Assembly (NCBI GenBank): GCA_900095095.1
Contig: FMBT01000202.1
Span: forward strand, 1 to 23,233
Direction of reading: 5' to 3'
Source of the DNA: Fragilariopsis cylindrus CCMP1102
Lineage: Eukaryota > Bacillariophyta > Bacillariophyceae > Bacillariales > Bacillariaceae
DNA: 23,233 nucleotides
This document shows positions 9,201 to 18,531 of this stretch, in pieces. Under the pieces are notes generated by a model. It made no database searches. It saw nothing but the letters and a program-made list of their open reading frames with translations, and was not told the origin of the DNA. A program made the translations under genes and the position numbers. Within the stretch, counting starts at the first letter, position 1; every line of letters begins with the position of its first letter.

Positions 9201-10943
9201 CGTTCGTAACAAATAAAGTAAGAATAACGCAATATTCTCTTTCGACCAACCATCATGATTCCTCCATAGACCACGTTGAAGTGCCCAAATTTGAATCAAA
9301 ACTAATGTAGCTTCAACATTTGGATGATCGATTAATTCTTCTGACATCAAATGTTCATCTTCAAATTCATGTCGTGCATCAAACAATAAACTTTGATTGT
9401 ACAATTGATTTTGGATCATCAATCTATTGTCCGATGGAGCAGTTGCTGTTGCTGATACTATCTGTAATTCGTCATCGTCGTCATCATTATCAACTTTGAT
9501 ATTACATCGATTCGGTACCAGTCGCAATTGAGGTATCCAATCAATAGATTCCATTCCAAAATGCAAGTGGACTTGAAATTTTGCTGCACCTCCCTTTTTA
9601 CCCGTCGTTGATTGATTGTTTGGTGGTACCAGTTCTAGATATGGGGAACGATTCGATCCTTTTGGCCACTTGTATTTGACACTACCCAATTTGTTGGTAT
9701 GCTTTGATAAGTATACAGAAATCTTATCCATAATAAAGTTACGTTTCTGTGTGACAAAAAGGAGAATGATTTTAAAAGGTGTATATGGGTGAGTGAGTGC
9801 AAACCTATTTTTCTCTTTATTTGTCGTCGTCGTCGTCGTCGTCGTATCGTAAATTACTATTCCAATGGAATAATCGTCTGGCATTTTTTTTTCCTTTTTT
9901 TCCCCTTTCTTACTTCCTTTTTTGTAAAATCTTTTTAACTTACATCAAAATAACGATAATTCAAATAATCTTTTGAGGAAATAATTCTGCTGGTAGTTTA
10001 ATCATCAATGAAAACGTTGGCAACATTTGTGCATTCCCTGATTTTTTCGTCCATCCAAATTGACTCTTTGTACATCCGATTGGTCTACTGTTAGCACAGT
10101 ATTATTATTCTTCCCTTTCTTCTTGATTATTTTTTCAATATGTACTACCTTATCGGCACGATCCTTGACAGAATAACTACTTTCACTTGCCGTTTTTGAA
10201 TTTTTTGTATCTTCTGAAAATATAGAATCAGATGCATTGGTTATAATTTTTGTTACATCCTGTAAATATTCATGTGCATGAGTTGTCCATTTCCTGCCTT
10301 TAATATCCAATTTACATTCATCTAATAATTCTTTCACTTGCATTCTCATTAAATTTGTACGATGCAGATCCATAGTTGATGATAAATCAATTGATTCTAA
10401 TAAAGCAGCATCCTTCGCTACAACATTATCCTTACTGTCATTATTCTTATCTCTTTTGTTATGGATATTGAAGTTGTCACCGACAATATGAATATTGAAG
10501 TTGTCTTCATTAGCAACATCCGAATTGTCGTTGGCGGTGGTGTAAGTACTGCTCTTTTTACGTGAATGTTTCATCTTTGGCCTTTGGCTTTGGCTTTGGC
10601 TTTGGATCAAAGTCAAAACTAAATACTGATGATAAAATATCAACTTCCTCTTTCTTAGGTATCTCGCTCTTTTTCTTCGTCTTTCTTCGTCTTTCTCTTT
10701 CTGTCTCGAATTGTTCCTCTGCTATAAAGATAAAATGAATAAAAAATGTGTATTTATTTTTTAATTTTGTTTTTCACATTAAAATCTAGAAATGCTTTTT
10801 CTAAAAAGTTCGTGGTTGGTTGTGAATGCTTTAAGACAGAATTAGTGCTTTCTTATTCGCGCAATTTTGTGAAGCTCAGAACCAGATTGAACACCCTCAT
10901 TCCGAAATTTCAGGAATTCCTTTTTCTCCTTTTTCCGACTCAT
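6207..10943 (-). CDS. UTP22: U3 snoRNP/pre-ribosome protein Utp22 (NOL6/Nrap), several frame breaks
   Basis: This is the nucleolar RNA-associated protein of the small-subunit processome. It acts with the UTP-C/Rrp7 module in early 18S pre-rRNA processing in the nucleolus. Nrap hallmarks appear in order: N-terminal TNLMRMQVKELLDE; SLMIKLPAELFPQ then KDYLNYRYFD joined by splicing to KRNFIMDKISVYL; HPNVEATLVLIQIWALQRG; KNARFWNQWDMYVRIP; LRRFKDGAIVQAVVW; RMAKRWVANHMLSG; FAYHDWLG spliced to EPLIVDPRG; and the C-terminal FGRYALFFYNELAPEVIGLVWRP. The predicted length is near 1,400 residues, against about 1,150-1,240 in animals and yeast; the extra is mainly a Lys/Asn-rich N terminus. Frame is lost at 10581-10582 (one extra G), 10036-10038, 9971-9974, 8635-8637, 8298-8304 and about 8199-8206 (one base missing each). 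Homology continues across each. The first exon is tentative: MSRKKEKKEFLKF at 10943-10895. Otherwise the methionine at 10574 is the first in-frame start seen. Confidence 0.85.
7126..7257 (-). other. UTP22 intron (132 nt)
   Basis: Donor GTAAGT starts at 7257 after TTGGG; acceptor TTTTAATGCTAG ends at 7126. Joining restores FAYHDWLGEPLIVDPRG, the conserved Nrap segment in which a tryptophan-containing helix precedes PLIVDP. The intron interrupts a glycine codon. Confidence 0.92.
9747..9943 (-). other. UTP22 intron (197 nt) containing a (GAC)n tract
   Basis: Donor GTAAGT follows codon GAT at 9944; acceptor TTTTTGTCACACAG precedes AAACGTAAC at 9746. Splicing joins KDYLNYRYFD to KRNFIMDKISVYL in phase 0, reproducing the conserved KDYLNYRYF-KRA-YL motif of the Nrap family. 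The intron holds about eight GAC triplets (9823-9846), which make a false open reading frame with a run of threonines. Confidence 0.88.
10722..10894 (-). other. Possible first intron of UTP22
   Basis: A good acceptor (pyrimidine-rich TTTTATCTTTATAG) lies at 10722, followed by a coding-like Glu/Arg/Lys region and the PKPKPKPK stretch. A candidate donor G|GTGTTC at 10894 would join MSRKKEKKEFLKFRNE to AEEQFETERERRR in phase. The donor is not a strong match to GTAAGT, so this intron is a proposal only. Confidence 0.35.
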
Positions 10944-11193
10944 TCAGATCACAACAAACGTGGTTTCACGATACAATCGCAAGTTCAAAGTGCCATTAAT
11001 ATTATTGCTATTACCTACTACCAATATTCTTCATCATTTCTATTACATACTAATCTACTATAGAGTACCGGTAGATTCTAAACATTATATAAAGTAACGA
11101 AGCGAAGATTTGTTTAGCAAATTCACACTAACGACCAAAAACGTTCTCCAAAAATCTCAAATAAATAAATAAATATAAATATAAACATAAATC

Positions 11194-11885
11194 ATGACTC
11201 GTCAATCAGGAATGGCCGACAGAGAACCATGTCCATGGAGAGTGGTCGATGATGTTGGTGGTGCATTTTGTATGGGAAATATTGGTGGTGGGATGTGGCA
11301 TTCAATTAAGGGTGCACGGATGGCACCAGCTGGTGCAAGATTTGCTGGTTCATTATCAGCAGTATCGGCCCGGGCACCGGTATTAGGTGGACAATTTGCC
11401 GTTTGGGGTGGTTTGTTTGCATGCTTTGATTGTTCGTTAACAGCATTACGACAAAAGGAAGATCCATGGAATTCTATTGTTAGTGGTGCTGCGACCGGTG
11501 GTGTATTAGCAGTCCGTGCCGGACCACAGGCAGCTGCAAGTGCAGCATTAATTGGTGGTGTATTATTGGCATTAATTGAAGGTATGGGTATTATGTTTAC
11601 TAAAATGACTGCACCGCCATCACCTGATGATATGCTTGCAATGCAACAACAACAATCATTCGATCCAACAGCACCACCTACTCAGGGTGGATTATTTCCA
11701 AGTATGCCTCTATGTCATCGCCATCTACTGCAGCACCTCCGCCACCTGATCCATATAGTAATACAAGTACAACCAGTGATGGTACCACTACATTTTCAAC
11801 AGAATCATCATCATCTTCAATGAGCAACACCTCAGATACTTCATCGGATGGTGGATCGTCATGGTGGCCATTTGGAGGTAGTTAA
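11194..11885 (+). CDS. TIM17: Mitochondrial inner-membrane translocase subunit Tim17
   Basis: Tim17 is a core subunit of the TIM23 presequence translocase, which moves proteins across and into the mitochondrial inner membrane. Clear family blocks are present: [19 protein letters not shown] near residue 10, [35 protein letters not shown], the DC pair, [16 protein letters not shown], and [17 protein letters not shown]. They form the four-helix Tim17/22/23 fold with GxxxG packing. The first frame leaves the family pattern after TQGGLFP near 11697. One missing base beside TTTCC (11695-11699) restores a tail [18 protein letters not shown] and then SSWWPFGGS, ending at TAA 11883-11885. The protein would be about 230 residues, normal for stramenopile Tim17 with a longer C-terminal tail. 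The upstream 30 bases are AT-rich (AAATAAATAAATAT). The break is most simply an assembly error. Confidence 0.93.
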
Positions 11886-12385
11886 AGTTAAAATTATTAA
11901 TAGAAAAGAAATAAAAATAAAATCGTCTACTCTGATTATATGGTGTATGGTCTCTATGTTCTATTCTATTGAATAAGTGCTTCAATTTGGAAATATTCAT
12001 ACATAGGTACATCTCTTTCATTCTTGCTGCTATAAAATCCTATGAAGGGCAAAATATTCCTACATGGCCAAGTTATCTTATCATCACACAGTGGAAGCTA
12101 AATTTAAAATAGTGTAACCAGAGAGTAAATTTGTTCTTAAAGATGATGATTTTGATTATCGCGATCAATCAATCGTTTTTTCTGCAGAGCCAGTAACTAA
12201 ACTAATCAAGCGAGTTGATTGAAAATAAACTACACATAATACACACTAGATTGAATGCTGGTGAAATGTAGTAATTAAGATATCGTTACTGTAAGACATA
12301 ATCATTATTTTCGATACTAAGTGCATTCATCTCATAATTTAAAGCCTATTATATGATATTATCGCCAACCAAGTATAGTATTATG
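11886..12385. other. Convergent intergenic region between TIM17 and the TMEM14-like gene
   Basis: Both flanking genes end here. The stretch is AT-rich, with one exact TACTGTA (12287-12293). Shortly after the TIM17 stop there are AATAAAAATAAAA-type stretches (around 11910) that could serve the 3' end, but no defined signal is provable. No coding-like frame is seen on either strand. Confidence 0.45.
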
Positions 12386-13081
12386 CTAACTCAGGGATGT
12401 CTCTGATGTATTACCTTCTTCCTCTTCTGTATCTGATGACTCGTCTTCCTTTTCTGCATCTGCGCTTGAAGCGTTGTCGTCGGCACGGCTTCTACTACTA
12501 AATAAGATCTTTACTTCGATAAGGTTGTACACTACGTTAGCTGCACTGAGAAATGCCAGTAGGCCTGAAGGCATAAATTTTTTGGAAGCTAGAAATTTCT
12601 TTCCCATAACATACCCCAATAATCCTGCAACCGAAGACCCTAATATGTTTCCTTTTGAACTTCTACTCTTCGATGATTTTGATATAAGATAAGCAGATAC
12701 CATTAATAATCCACCAAGTGTTGATCCTGCTATAAGACTAGGCTTACTCCCCTTCGTTACATACCCCATTAGTCCTCCAAAGAATGTAAGTCCACCAACA
12801 GCCGAATTGAGAACAATTCCCCTTGGTCGTGCAGCAGCTTCTTCGTTATTACTACTAGCAAAAGCAGCAGTAGTACGACGAGGAAGCAATGCATTGTCCA
12901 AACGTAAAGGCATCATTAGTCGATTTTTGGTCGTATTGGATAGGATATACTTCCCAGGAAGCTCGAATCCGTTTACATAATAATGATGTTGATGGGAAGT
13001 TGTCGGCGACGACAGAATCGTTACGAAAAATAATTTATAGCAAATAACTGCGGTTACGACTGTTTGGTAGAGATTCATCAT
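12386..13081 (-). CDS. TMEM14/FAX-like small membrane protein with probable plastid leader
   Basis: Residues about 92-200 match the Tmemb_14 family: GIVLNSAVGGLTFFGGLMGYVTKG, SLIAGSTLGGLLMVSAYLIS, GSSVAGLLGYVMGKKFLASKKFMPSGLLA, then a last helix AANVVYNLIEV. These are four short Gly-rich helices with the usual G-Y-x-x-(K/G)-K-S pattern. In plants the plastid members (FAX) are linked to fatty-acid export across the inner envelope; animal members are mitochondrial or ER. The N terminus has a hydrophobic signal-peptide-like segment (YQTVVTAVICYKLFFVTIL), then VNGFELPGKY, where F after the likely cleavage site resembles the diatom ASAFAP plastid rule, and then a basic, Ser/Arg-rich stretch. This supports plastid targeting by inference. 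The C terminus is acidic (DAEKEDESSDTEEEEG). The gene is 231 residues and intact. A role in plastid fatty-acid export is plausible but unproven. Confidence 0.8.
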   Translation of the reverse strand: MMNLYQTVVTAVICYKLFFVTILSSPTTSHQHHYYVNGFELPGKYILSNTTKNRLMMPLRLDNALLPRRTTAAFASSNNEEAAARPRGIVLNSAVGGLTFFGGLMGYVTKGSKPSLIAGSTLGGLLMVSAYLISKSSKSRSSKGNILGSSVAGLLGYVMGKKFLASKKFMPSGLLAFLSAANVVYNLIEVKILFSSRSRADDNASSADAEKEDESSDTEEEEGNTSETSLS

Positions 13082-13694
13082 GATAGCTCGTCAAGAGTGG
13101 AATAAATGAATAGTGATCTTCTTTGCCTTAATGAGATAGGTAGAATCTGGACGAGTAGATTTTCTGTTGGTTCTTGCTTCGTTGTTCCGTTACTATACAG
13201 TAAGAGCTCTTCTTTGTCTTCTCGTTCGTTTGAGATATGTGTTGCAACAAGTTTGCATTGTTACAGTAAAATTCAAAATAAGAAGTGCCGAAGATTGCTT
13301 ATTTGCTTGGGGTATGTTTGGATCTTCATATCTTTTTTCGGGGGAAATTTGTAAAAATCCCATGTAAAAATATTCGAGATTCATTCATTTACTATTACCC
13401 CTCTTCAAATGAATAGCCAACCACCTTTTGTGCCAACTTTCAGAAACTTTTATCATGTACAGTAAGTTAGTAAAAGCCGATTTTTATGTGATGTGTACTT
13501 CATTCGTAAGTGTAGGCCGTAATAACAACATCGCTATCATCCCATCCATCCGTCATCAAATTCTGTAAGGACCAGCTACTGGTAGCTCTATCTCTTGTTA
13601 TATTGTCAGGTGTAACTGACAGGGATTTCATTAATCCTTGTCGCATTTGTGGGATAAGCATCGAAATAGACAGATAATAGGATAGGGGCATATT
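13082..13694. promoter_or_regulatory. Divergent promoter region between TMEM14-like gene and Y14
   Basis: Both neighbours start outward from this stretch. It contains three exact TACAGTA heptamers at 13196-13202, 13262-13268 and 13458-13464, all in the same orientation. Several short open frames (60-80 residues) exist on both strands but have no family motifs and are taken as chance. Confidence 0.45.
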
Positions 13695-14042
13695 ATGAAA
13701 GCTTCAAACCATCACAGCAGCAGTATCAGTAGCAGTCACGACAATCAAATGCCTCCACCTCCACCTGTAGTATCGGGTCCACTACGGAGTGTAGAAGGCT
13801 GGGTGACGTTCGTTACGGGAGTTAATGAGGAAGCTATAGAAGAAGATATCCGTGAAGCATTTTGTGATTATGGACGAATCAAATCTATTGTTTTAAATGC
13901 TGATCGAAAAACAGGCCTTGCCAAAGGTTATGCATTGGTAGAATACATGGAACGAAATGAGGCACAAGACGCAATAAATGCATTACATGGGAAATCACTG
14001 ATGGGAAAAAAAATCGGTGTAAGTTTTGCTTTTGGTTATTGA
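13695..14042 (+). CDS. RBM8A: Exon-junction-complex RRM protein Y14 (RBM8A)
   Basis: Y14 pairs with Magoh in the exon junction complex, deposited on spliced mRNA in the nucleus and acting in export, localisation and decay. The match is specific: GPLRSVEGWVTFVTGVNEEAIEEDI, then YGRIKSIVLNADRKTGLAKGYALVEY (RNP2 is VTFVTG, RNP1 is KGYALVEY), then AQDAINALHGKSLMGKKIGVSF. These follow the Y14 order closely. The RRM spans about residues 37-113. At 115 residues the protein is shorter than animal Y14 (about 170). The usual acidic N-terminal region is replaced by a His/Ser/Pro stretch, and the protein ends at SFAFGY where many Y14 proteins continue with a short Arg/Gly tail. An upstream coding exon cannot be excluded, but a stop lies just upstream in frame and no acceptor is convincing. 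The 3' end converges with eIF3a. Confidence 0.9.
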   Translation: MKASNHHSSSISSSHDNQMPPPPPVVSGPLRSVEGWVTFVTGVNEEAIEEDIREAFCDYGRIKSIVLNADRKTGLAKGYALVEYMERNEAQDAINALHGKSLMGKKIGVSFAFGY

Positions 14043-14310
14043 TGATTTGATGATTCACTGATCTTTTCATCCTAACAATACGGTTCGGAAAATTCCTACA
14101 TTCATTATGCATCATAATGCATGGATGGATAATAGAATAACATTACGCATTGTACCGTAAATAATATAATATAAATAATAGTAACAATAGTAATAATAGT
14201 AGCTAAGATTAAATTGTAATTATTTTCTTAGTTCGACACATTACATTATTGTCGTTCGTAAATTCAAGTGGGATTGTTGGGTATATGGAAGGTTTATTAC
14301 ATATACTGAC

Positions 14311-17300
14311 TTAACGTTGTCCCCAGCGACTACCTCCGCCACCTCCACCGCTGCCGCCTCTATCATCACCGCCCGAACGACCTTCGTAACGGCCACCACC
14401 TGGATAACTACTGCCTCCACTACCACCGCCTCGATCGGAACCGAATCGACTACTACCACCACCACCACCACCAGTACCACTGCGTTGTGATGGGGGTACA
14501 TATTTACTGTTGGCGGCAGCTGCACCGAATCGCGGACCTCTACTCTCTTGTTGGCGACCCTTTTTGTCTCGTTCAGCATCCATTCGATCTGCTTCGGCTT
14601 TAAGACGGCTAGCTTCTTCCTCTTCCTTCTTTCGTCTAGCTGCATCCTTCTTCATACGTTCTACTTCGGCCCTACCATCTTCCTCTTCCTTTCTTTTTAA
14701 TTCTTCTTCTTCAGCAATTCTCTTCTGCTCGTCTTGTTTTCGTTTACGAGCTCGTTTCATTTTATCTTTTTCGGCCTGTAATTCGGCGTCTTGTTCTGCT
14801 TCTTGGCAATGGACAGTGTGTTGAAGACGTCGTCCCTCCATTACCTTGTCTTCGAATGTTTTCATATGATCAAAGAAGTTATGGGTTGTCAATTCTTCTT
14901 TATCTTTGATATCATTTTCCCATTGTTCTTTGGCACGTTGTGATCCTTCTAATTTATCCTTTTCGTAGTGCTCACGATCGGTCTTAACCTTCTCACTGTA
15001 CTTCTTCTTGATTAATGGAAGCTCTTCAATACGGATAGCACGGACTAGATGGTCCAACTTCTTCTCAGTATCCTTTGTTTTACGTTCTAACAAATCTTTC
15101 TTCTTATTGGTCTTATCTTGATGCTCTTTTTGTAGTTTTGCGGTATCCATAGCAGAAACTTCGGCAGAAGTCATGGCATCGGTGTTGTGTCCCATGGCCT
15201 GAAGAAGTTGTTCCTTTTTGGTGTTCTCAATTTCTTGCTCGATCTTCTTTTTCTTTTCTTCCTCACGGAGTACTTGTTCTCGTTCGATTCGGCGCTGTTC
15301 TTCTGCCTTGCGAGCAGCTGTCTCAGCGGCAACCTTTTGTTGTTTAGCCTTTGTCTCTTCTTGTGCTTTCTTTTCAACTTCTTCCTTGCGTTGTTCGATG
15401 CGCTGCTTTCGCTCGATTAGTTTTTTGTGTTCCTCGGTGCGAACATCACGGACAGATTGGTATAGGTCACAACGGGCTTTACCTTCCGCCACGGAGGAAT
15501 CAGGAGCAAGAGCTGAAACAACTGTTTCTAACTGTTGACCTAATATGGTCAATTGGGATCGCATATCATCTGACTCCATTTGAACATCTCCAAATCGCAA
15601 GCATCCCGAACGGTGATCGATACGGACTGCAAGTCCCTTGTGTGTTTGTGTGAAGAGCACAACGGACTTTTCAACGTCTTCAAATGTCATTCCTAATCCA
15701 TCAGCAAGATCCTTCAAGAATCCAATCTTTACGGTGTAATAGGCAGAACTTAGATTCCACAACAACTTTAACAACAAGACACTTTGAAGTGGTTGGATGT
15801 ATCGACCCAACATGGATTCACCTACAGGTCCATCAGTAGTGGATTGAGCTGAAGCAATTTGCTCCAAAAGCGGTTTGCCCATTTCTACTAAAACGAGAGG
15901 ATCTGAACCTTGTTCCAACAGAAAGTAAAGTTGTTGTAGGTATTCTGGAACTTGCTTGAAAATGCCCTGACTGTTGATTTCTTCCAAGAGAGATTCCCGG
16001 GTAGGATTGCTCGTCGCAAAGCCTAGTAGGGTTGCCATACGGCCCATCTTCTCTTTCATAACTGAGTCAACAAATCGATGATCGTTGGGAGATGAAGACG
16101 AATTCGAACCGTCTTCTGCCTTTGTGGGCAAGCTTGGAATACACAACGCAGCCAATAGGACTGCACTAGCTTGTTGTGCCTTGACATCTTCGCTCATACT
16201 CTTATTGTATTCCTTACAAAGCACATAGTACTTGTACCAAGCAAAGGCGTGGAATAGATAGTTTTCCGAAACCCAAAATAGTTCAATGAGTTGCTCGTAG
16301 TATTTTGCCATGAGCTTGGCCTTTGGAGGAGGAAACTCTGGATTGTGTTTTCGGCGATGGTGCGAAATTTGTAAAATATTGTAAATATCTTCGACCGTAC
16401 GGAATCCTTCCGTGTACAACTTGAGACTACTCGCGGTTTCAAGTTGAGCGAAACGAGTTTGTAAGTGCAATTCAATGGACTCGGAGGACCATCCTTCCCA
16501 TCCACGAACCTGAAAAAATAGAAGTGAAACGCCACAATGGAATTAATAAATAAATCGACAGTGAATATAAAATGTTAGAATAAAAGAGGACGCAAGTTTA
16601 ATGCAATATAAAGACAAGTCAACCTTTCCTACAGAAAGATCTTCTTGAACACAATTTATCCCAAAAACATATATAATCCATTCATCATAATATCATTTAT
16701 TCGTACCTTGCTATTTGGTTTGGATGCAGCAGATTCATCTCCGTACTTTTGAAGATTACCCAAATGCATTCTCAACAAGTCGCAGAGACGACGGAATTCC
16801 GTCCGGCGTTGGTAGGCTTGACAAAATTTAAAGGCACTGACGGAAGTGGCATGGTACACATGTTCAAGTTTCGAGTTACTTCTCAAAATGTCTAATACGG
16901 CTCGGTAAATTTCCCATAAGAACTTCAAAGATGGTAACAATAACAAAGAGTCTCGTTGGGTTTTGGCTGGATCTGTGGTCATACTCGACAACAAGATAGC
17001 TTGCGGTCCGATTCCACTTTCTCCTTCTCCATCCTCATCGTCGGCATCGTCTAACACTGAGAGAGGTGTGGGTGTTTCAGATGCAGCGGCAGCAGCTGCA
17101 TCGGCGGCGGCCTTGGCCTTTCTACATTGAGTTTCTGCCTTTTCTAACAGATATCGGATTACCTTTTCTAAACTACCCGGTGCCTGTGACTGAGCCAAGT
17201 TTCGATATTGGTGCAAACCGTCTTTCGCCTCACGAGCTCTGTGCAATTTCAAACACAAATCTAGGTAGGCGATCATAATTTGTTCGTATACCGGCGACCA

Positions 17301-17429
17301 TGTTCGATGGCGACGGCTACTCAGTACATCATGCAACAGGGTAATGGCAGCTTCCGACTGATGAATACCCTGTAGTTCGAGGGCTCGTCGGAGTGCCAAC
17401 TCGGGTTTGTGAAAAAAAGCATTCGACAT
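14311..17429 (-). CDS. EIF3A: Translation initiation factor eIF3 subunit a
   Basis: eIF3a is the large scaffold subunit of eIF3, binding the 40S ribosome and the other eIF3 subunits in the cytosol. Exon 1 (17429-16707) begins MSNAFFHKPELALRRALEL, as in eIF3a of other eukaryotes, and continues into an alpha-helical (TPR-like) N-terminal domain. Exon 2 (16509-14311) starts VRGWEGWSSESIELHLQTRF. A PCI/winged-helix domain follows at about residues 470-555 (LLKLLWNLSSAYYTVKIGFL to HRSGCLRFG), then a highly charged coiled coil at about 595-890, then a Gly-rich SRFGSDRGGG...RWGQR tail from about 900. The total is 973 residues. An in-frame ATG 15 bases upstream (17444) could add MEFVI; I chose the inner one because family members start at MS(x)FF. 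The N-terminal domain carries an insertion of Ala, Asp and Glu (AAADAAAAAASETP, then DDADDEDGEGES). The Gly/Arg tail is unusual compared with the animal repeat tail. Confidence 0.95.
16510..16706 (-). other. eIF3a intron (197 nt)
   Basis: Donor GTACGA follows AGCAAG at 16707; acceptor TTCTATTTTTTCAG ends at 16510. The join is phase 0 and gives ASKPNSK-VRGWEGWSSESIELHL, matching the family's ES[IV]xLHLxTRF block. The intron can be read through in the upstream frame for about 17 codons before a stop. Confidence 0.92.
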
Positions 17430-17873
17430 GATGACAAATTCCAATCTATATCTTTATTCTTTATCGTAAATATGCTCGGAATGCAAACAAGGACAAGGAT
17501 ATTGAATACGATGTTGTTGTTGTTATTGTCTTGTTGTGTCTTTTATACTGTACATTTTGCTGGCAAAATTTTAGTGTGTGCTCAATGCGTTTTAGTGGTG
17601 GCCACTCATTTTCGCGGCAAATGCAAGAAGTTTAACCCTAATATAACCTTAATCGGTGGAACACGTTTGGGACAGGTAATGAGCCATTTTGTTTGTTACA
17701 ATTATTAATTGTATTCTTAAAGTTTTAAACTTCAAAGATCATAAGATCATATATATTATATATTATATGAACACTTAGACTGTCTGGACCAATTATTACC
17801 AAATGATGTTTGCCCAAACAGGTCTTGCCTCAATTGCTCCTATAATTCAGTATTTTTGCACTCATTCTTTGCT
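17430..17873. promoter_or_regulatory. Region upstream of eIF3a
   Basis: It lies between the eIF3a start and the 3' end of the small two-exon gene on the same strand, so it should hold the eIF3a promoter and 5' leader. One exact TACTGTA is at 17546-17552. A near-palindromic AT stretch (ATATATTATATATTATAT) is at about 17750. A 99-residue open frame on the plus strand here is hydrophobic but matches nothing and overlaps the eIF3a start; I do not treat it as a gene. Confidence 0.4.
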
Positions 17874-18220
17874 TCAGAATATTTGTGTCAACGCAATATC
17901 AGTAGATTCTTCAGCCTCCTTGTAACTGCCGTCACCATCGCCATTGTCATCTTCTGCATCTCTAGTAGAGCTAACTTTAAGATACTACAAGGAAAAGGGA
18001 ATTTTGAGGCGCAACACAACATGAAAAGAGAAAAAAAAGACCTGGCAAAGGAAGAAGAATTACTCACAATCAATTTTGAATTTTGGCTGGACCACTGCTG
18101 GAAGGACTCGGTATAGTGTGTTACAATCTTACTCCCACTAACTATCAGCATCATACTGTTCATCTTGTAATTCACTGCTTTGAGTTTATTCCTTATTCTT
18201 CTATTCTCCATCCAAATCAT
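17874..18220 (-). CDS. Small two-exon gene of unknown function (87 residues)
   Basis: I do not recognise the family. Exon 1 runs 18220-18068 and encodes MIWMENRRIRNKLKAVNYKM and, nearer its end, KIVTHYTESFQQWSSQNSKLI. A clean donor GTGAGT at 18067 and acceptor TTTTCCTTGTAG ending at 17985 remove 83 nt. Exon 2 (17984-17874) reads in phase YLKVSSTRDAEDDNGDGDG, then EAEESTDIALTQIF and TGA. The support is the pairing of two coding-like stretches of consistent charge with consensus splice sites in matching phase, not homology. The start lies about 20 bases downstream of a TACAGTA cluster shared with the divergent glycosyltransferase gene, which suits a promoter-proximal start. Further upstream exons cannot be excluded. 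The protein would be small and soluble, with a basic helix first and an acidic tail last. Confidence 0.5.
17985..18067 (-). other. Intron of the small unknown gene (83 nt)
   Basis: GTGAGT donor and a pyrimidine-rich acceptor (CCCTTTTCCTTGTAG). Both flanking reading frames are phase 0. The unspliced read-through enters a Phe/Ser-rich frame (SSFARSFFSLFML) that looks non-coding, which supports splicing. Confidence 0.5.
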
Positions 18221-18531
18221 TGTTGTTCGATCTCGGTAATACAGTACTACAGTAGGTAGTACAAGTGAAATCTTAAGATACAGTACTTTGAATTTTGACC
18301 CCCAAATTGAAAATACAAAATATAATTATCTACGAGCGCGTTGGAACCCCAATTTTAAATTTTAACAATACTAAAGTTACTTCGAAGTATTAGCACAAAT
18401 TAAATTAGCCTTTGACAATGGACAATGCGACAATGATTTAAATAAAGAATGTTAATGAACGAATAAAGAATAGCACCATGGAGACAAACCAAATGCTAGA
18501 AATCTTCGTATAACAAGCCTTCTCATAAGAG
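18221..18531. promoter_or_regulatory. Divergent promoter region with three TACAGTA heptamers
   Basis: Between the start of the small unknown gene (minus) and the glycosyltransferase (plus). Exact TACAGTA copies lie at 18240-18246, 18248-18254 and 18279-18285, the first two only one base apart. The remainder is AT-rich with no coding-like frame. Confidence 0.45.

Noticed and set aside
9747..9884. MPDDYSIGIVIYDTTTT as the N terminus of the UTP22 open frame
   Set aside because: It lies in an intron. Splicing 9944 to 9746 gives the conserved KDYLNYRYFD-KRNFIM join, and the threonine run is a GAC microsatellite.
10746..11063. A 105-residue plus-strand open frame
   Set aside because: No family features; it lies opposite the probable first exon and intron of UTP22 and upstream of TIM17.
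13106..13691. Several 60-80-residue open frames on both strands between the TMEM14-like gene and Y14
   Set aside because: They overlap one another, share no motif with known proteins and lack splice partners.
17409..17708. A 99-residue hydrophobic plus-strand open frame near the eIF3a start
   Set aside because: It overlaps the eIF3a start and has no recognisable family. Hydrophobicity comes from TTG/TTT-rich DNA.
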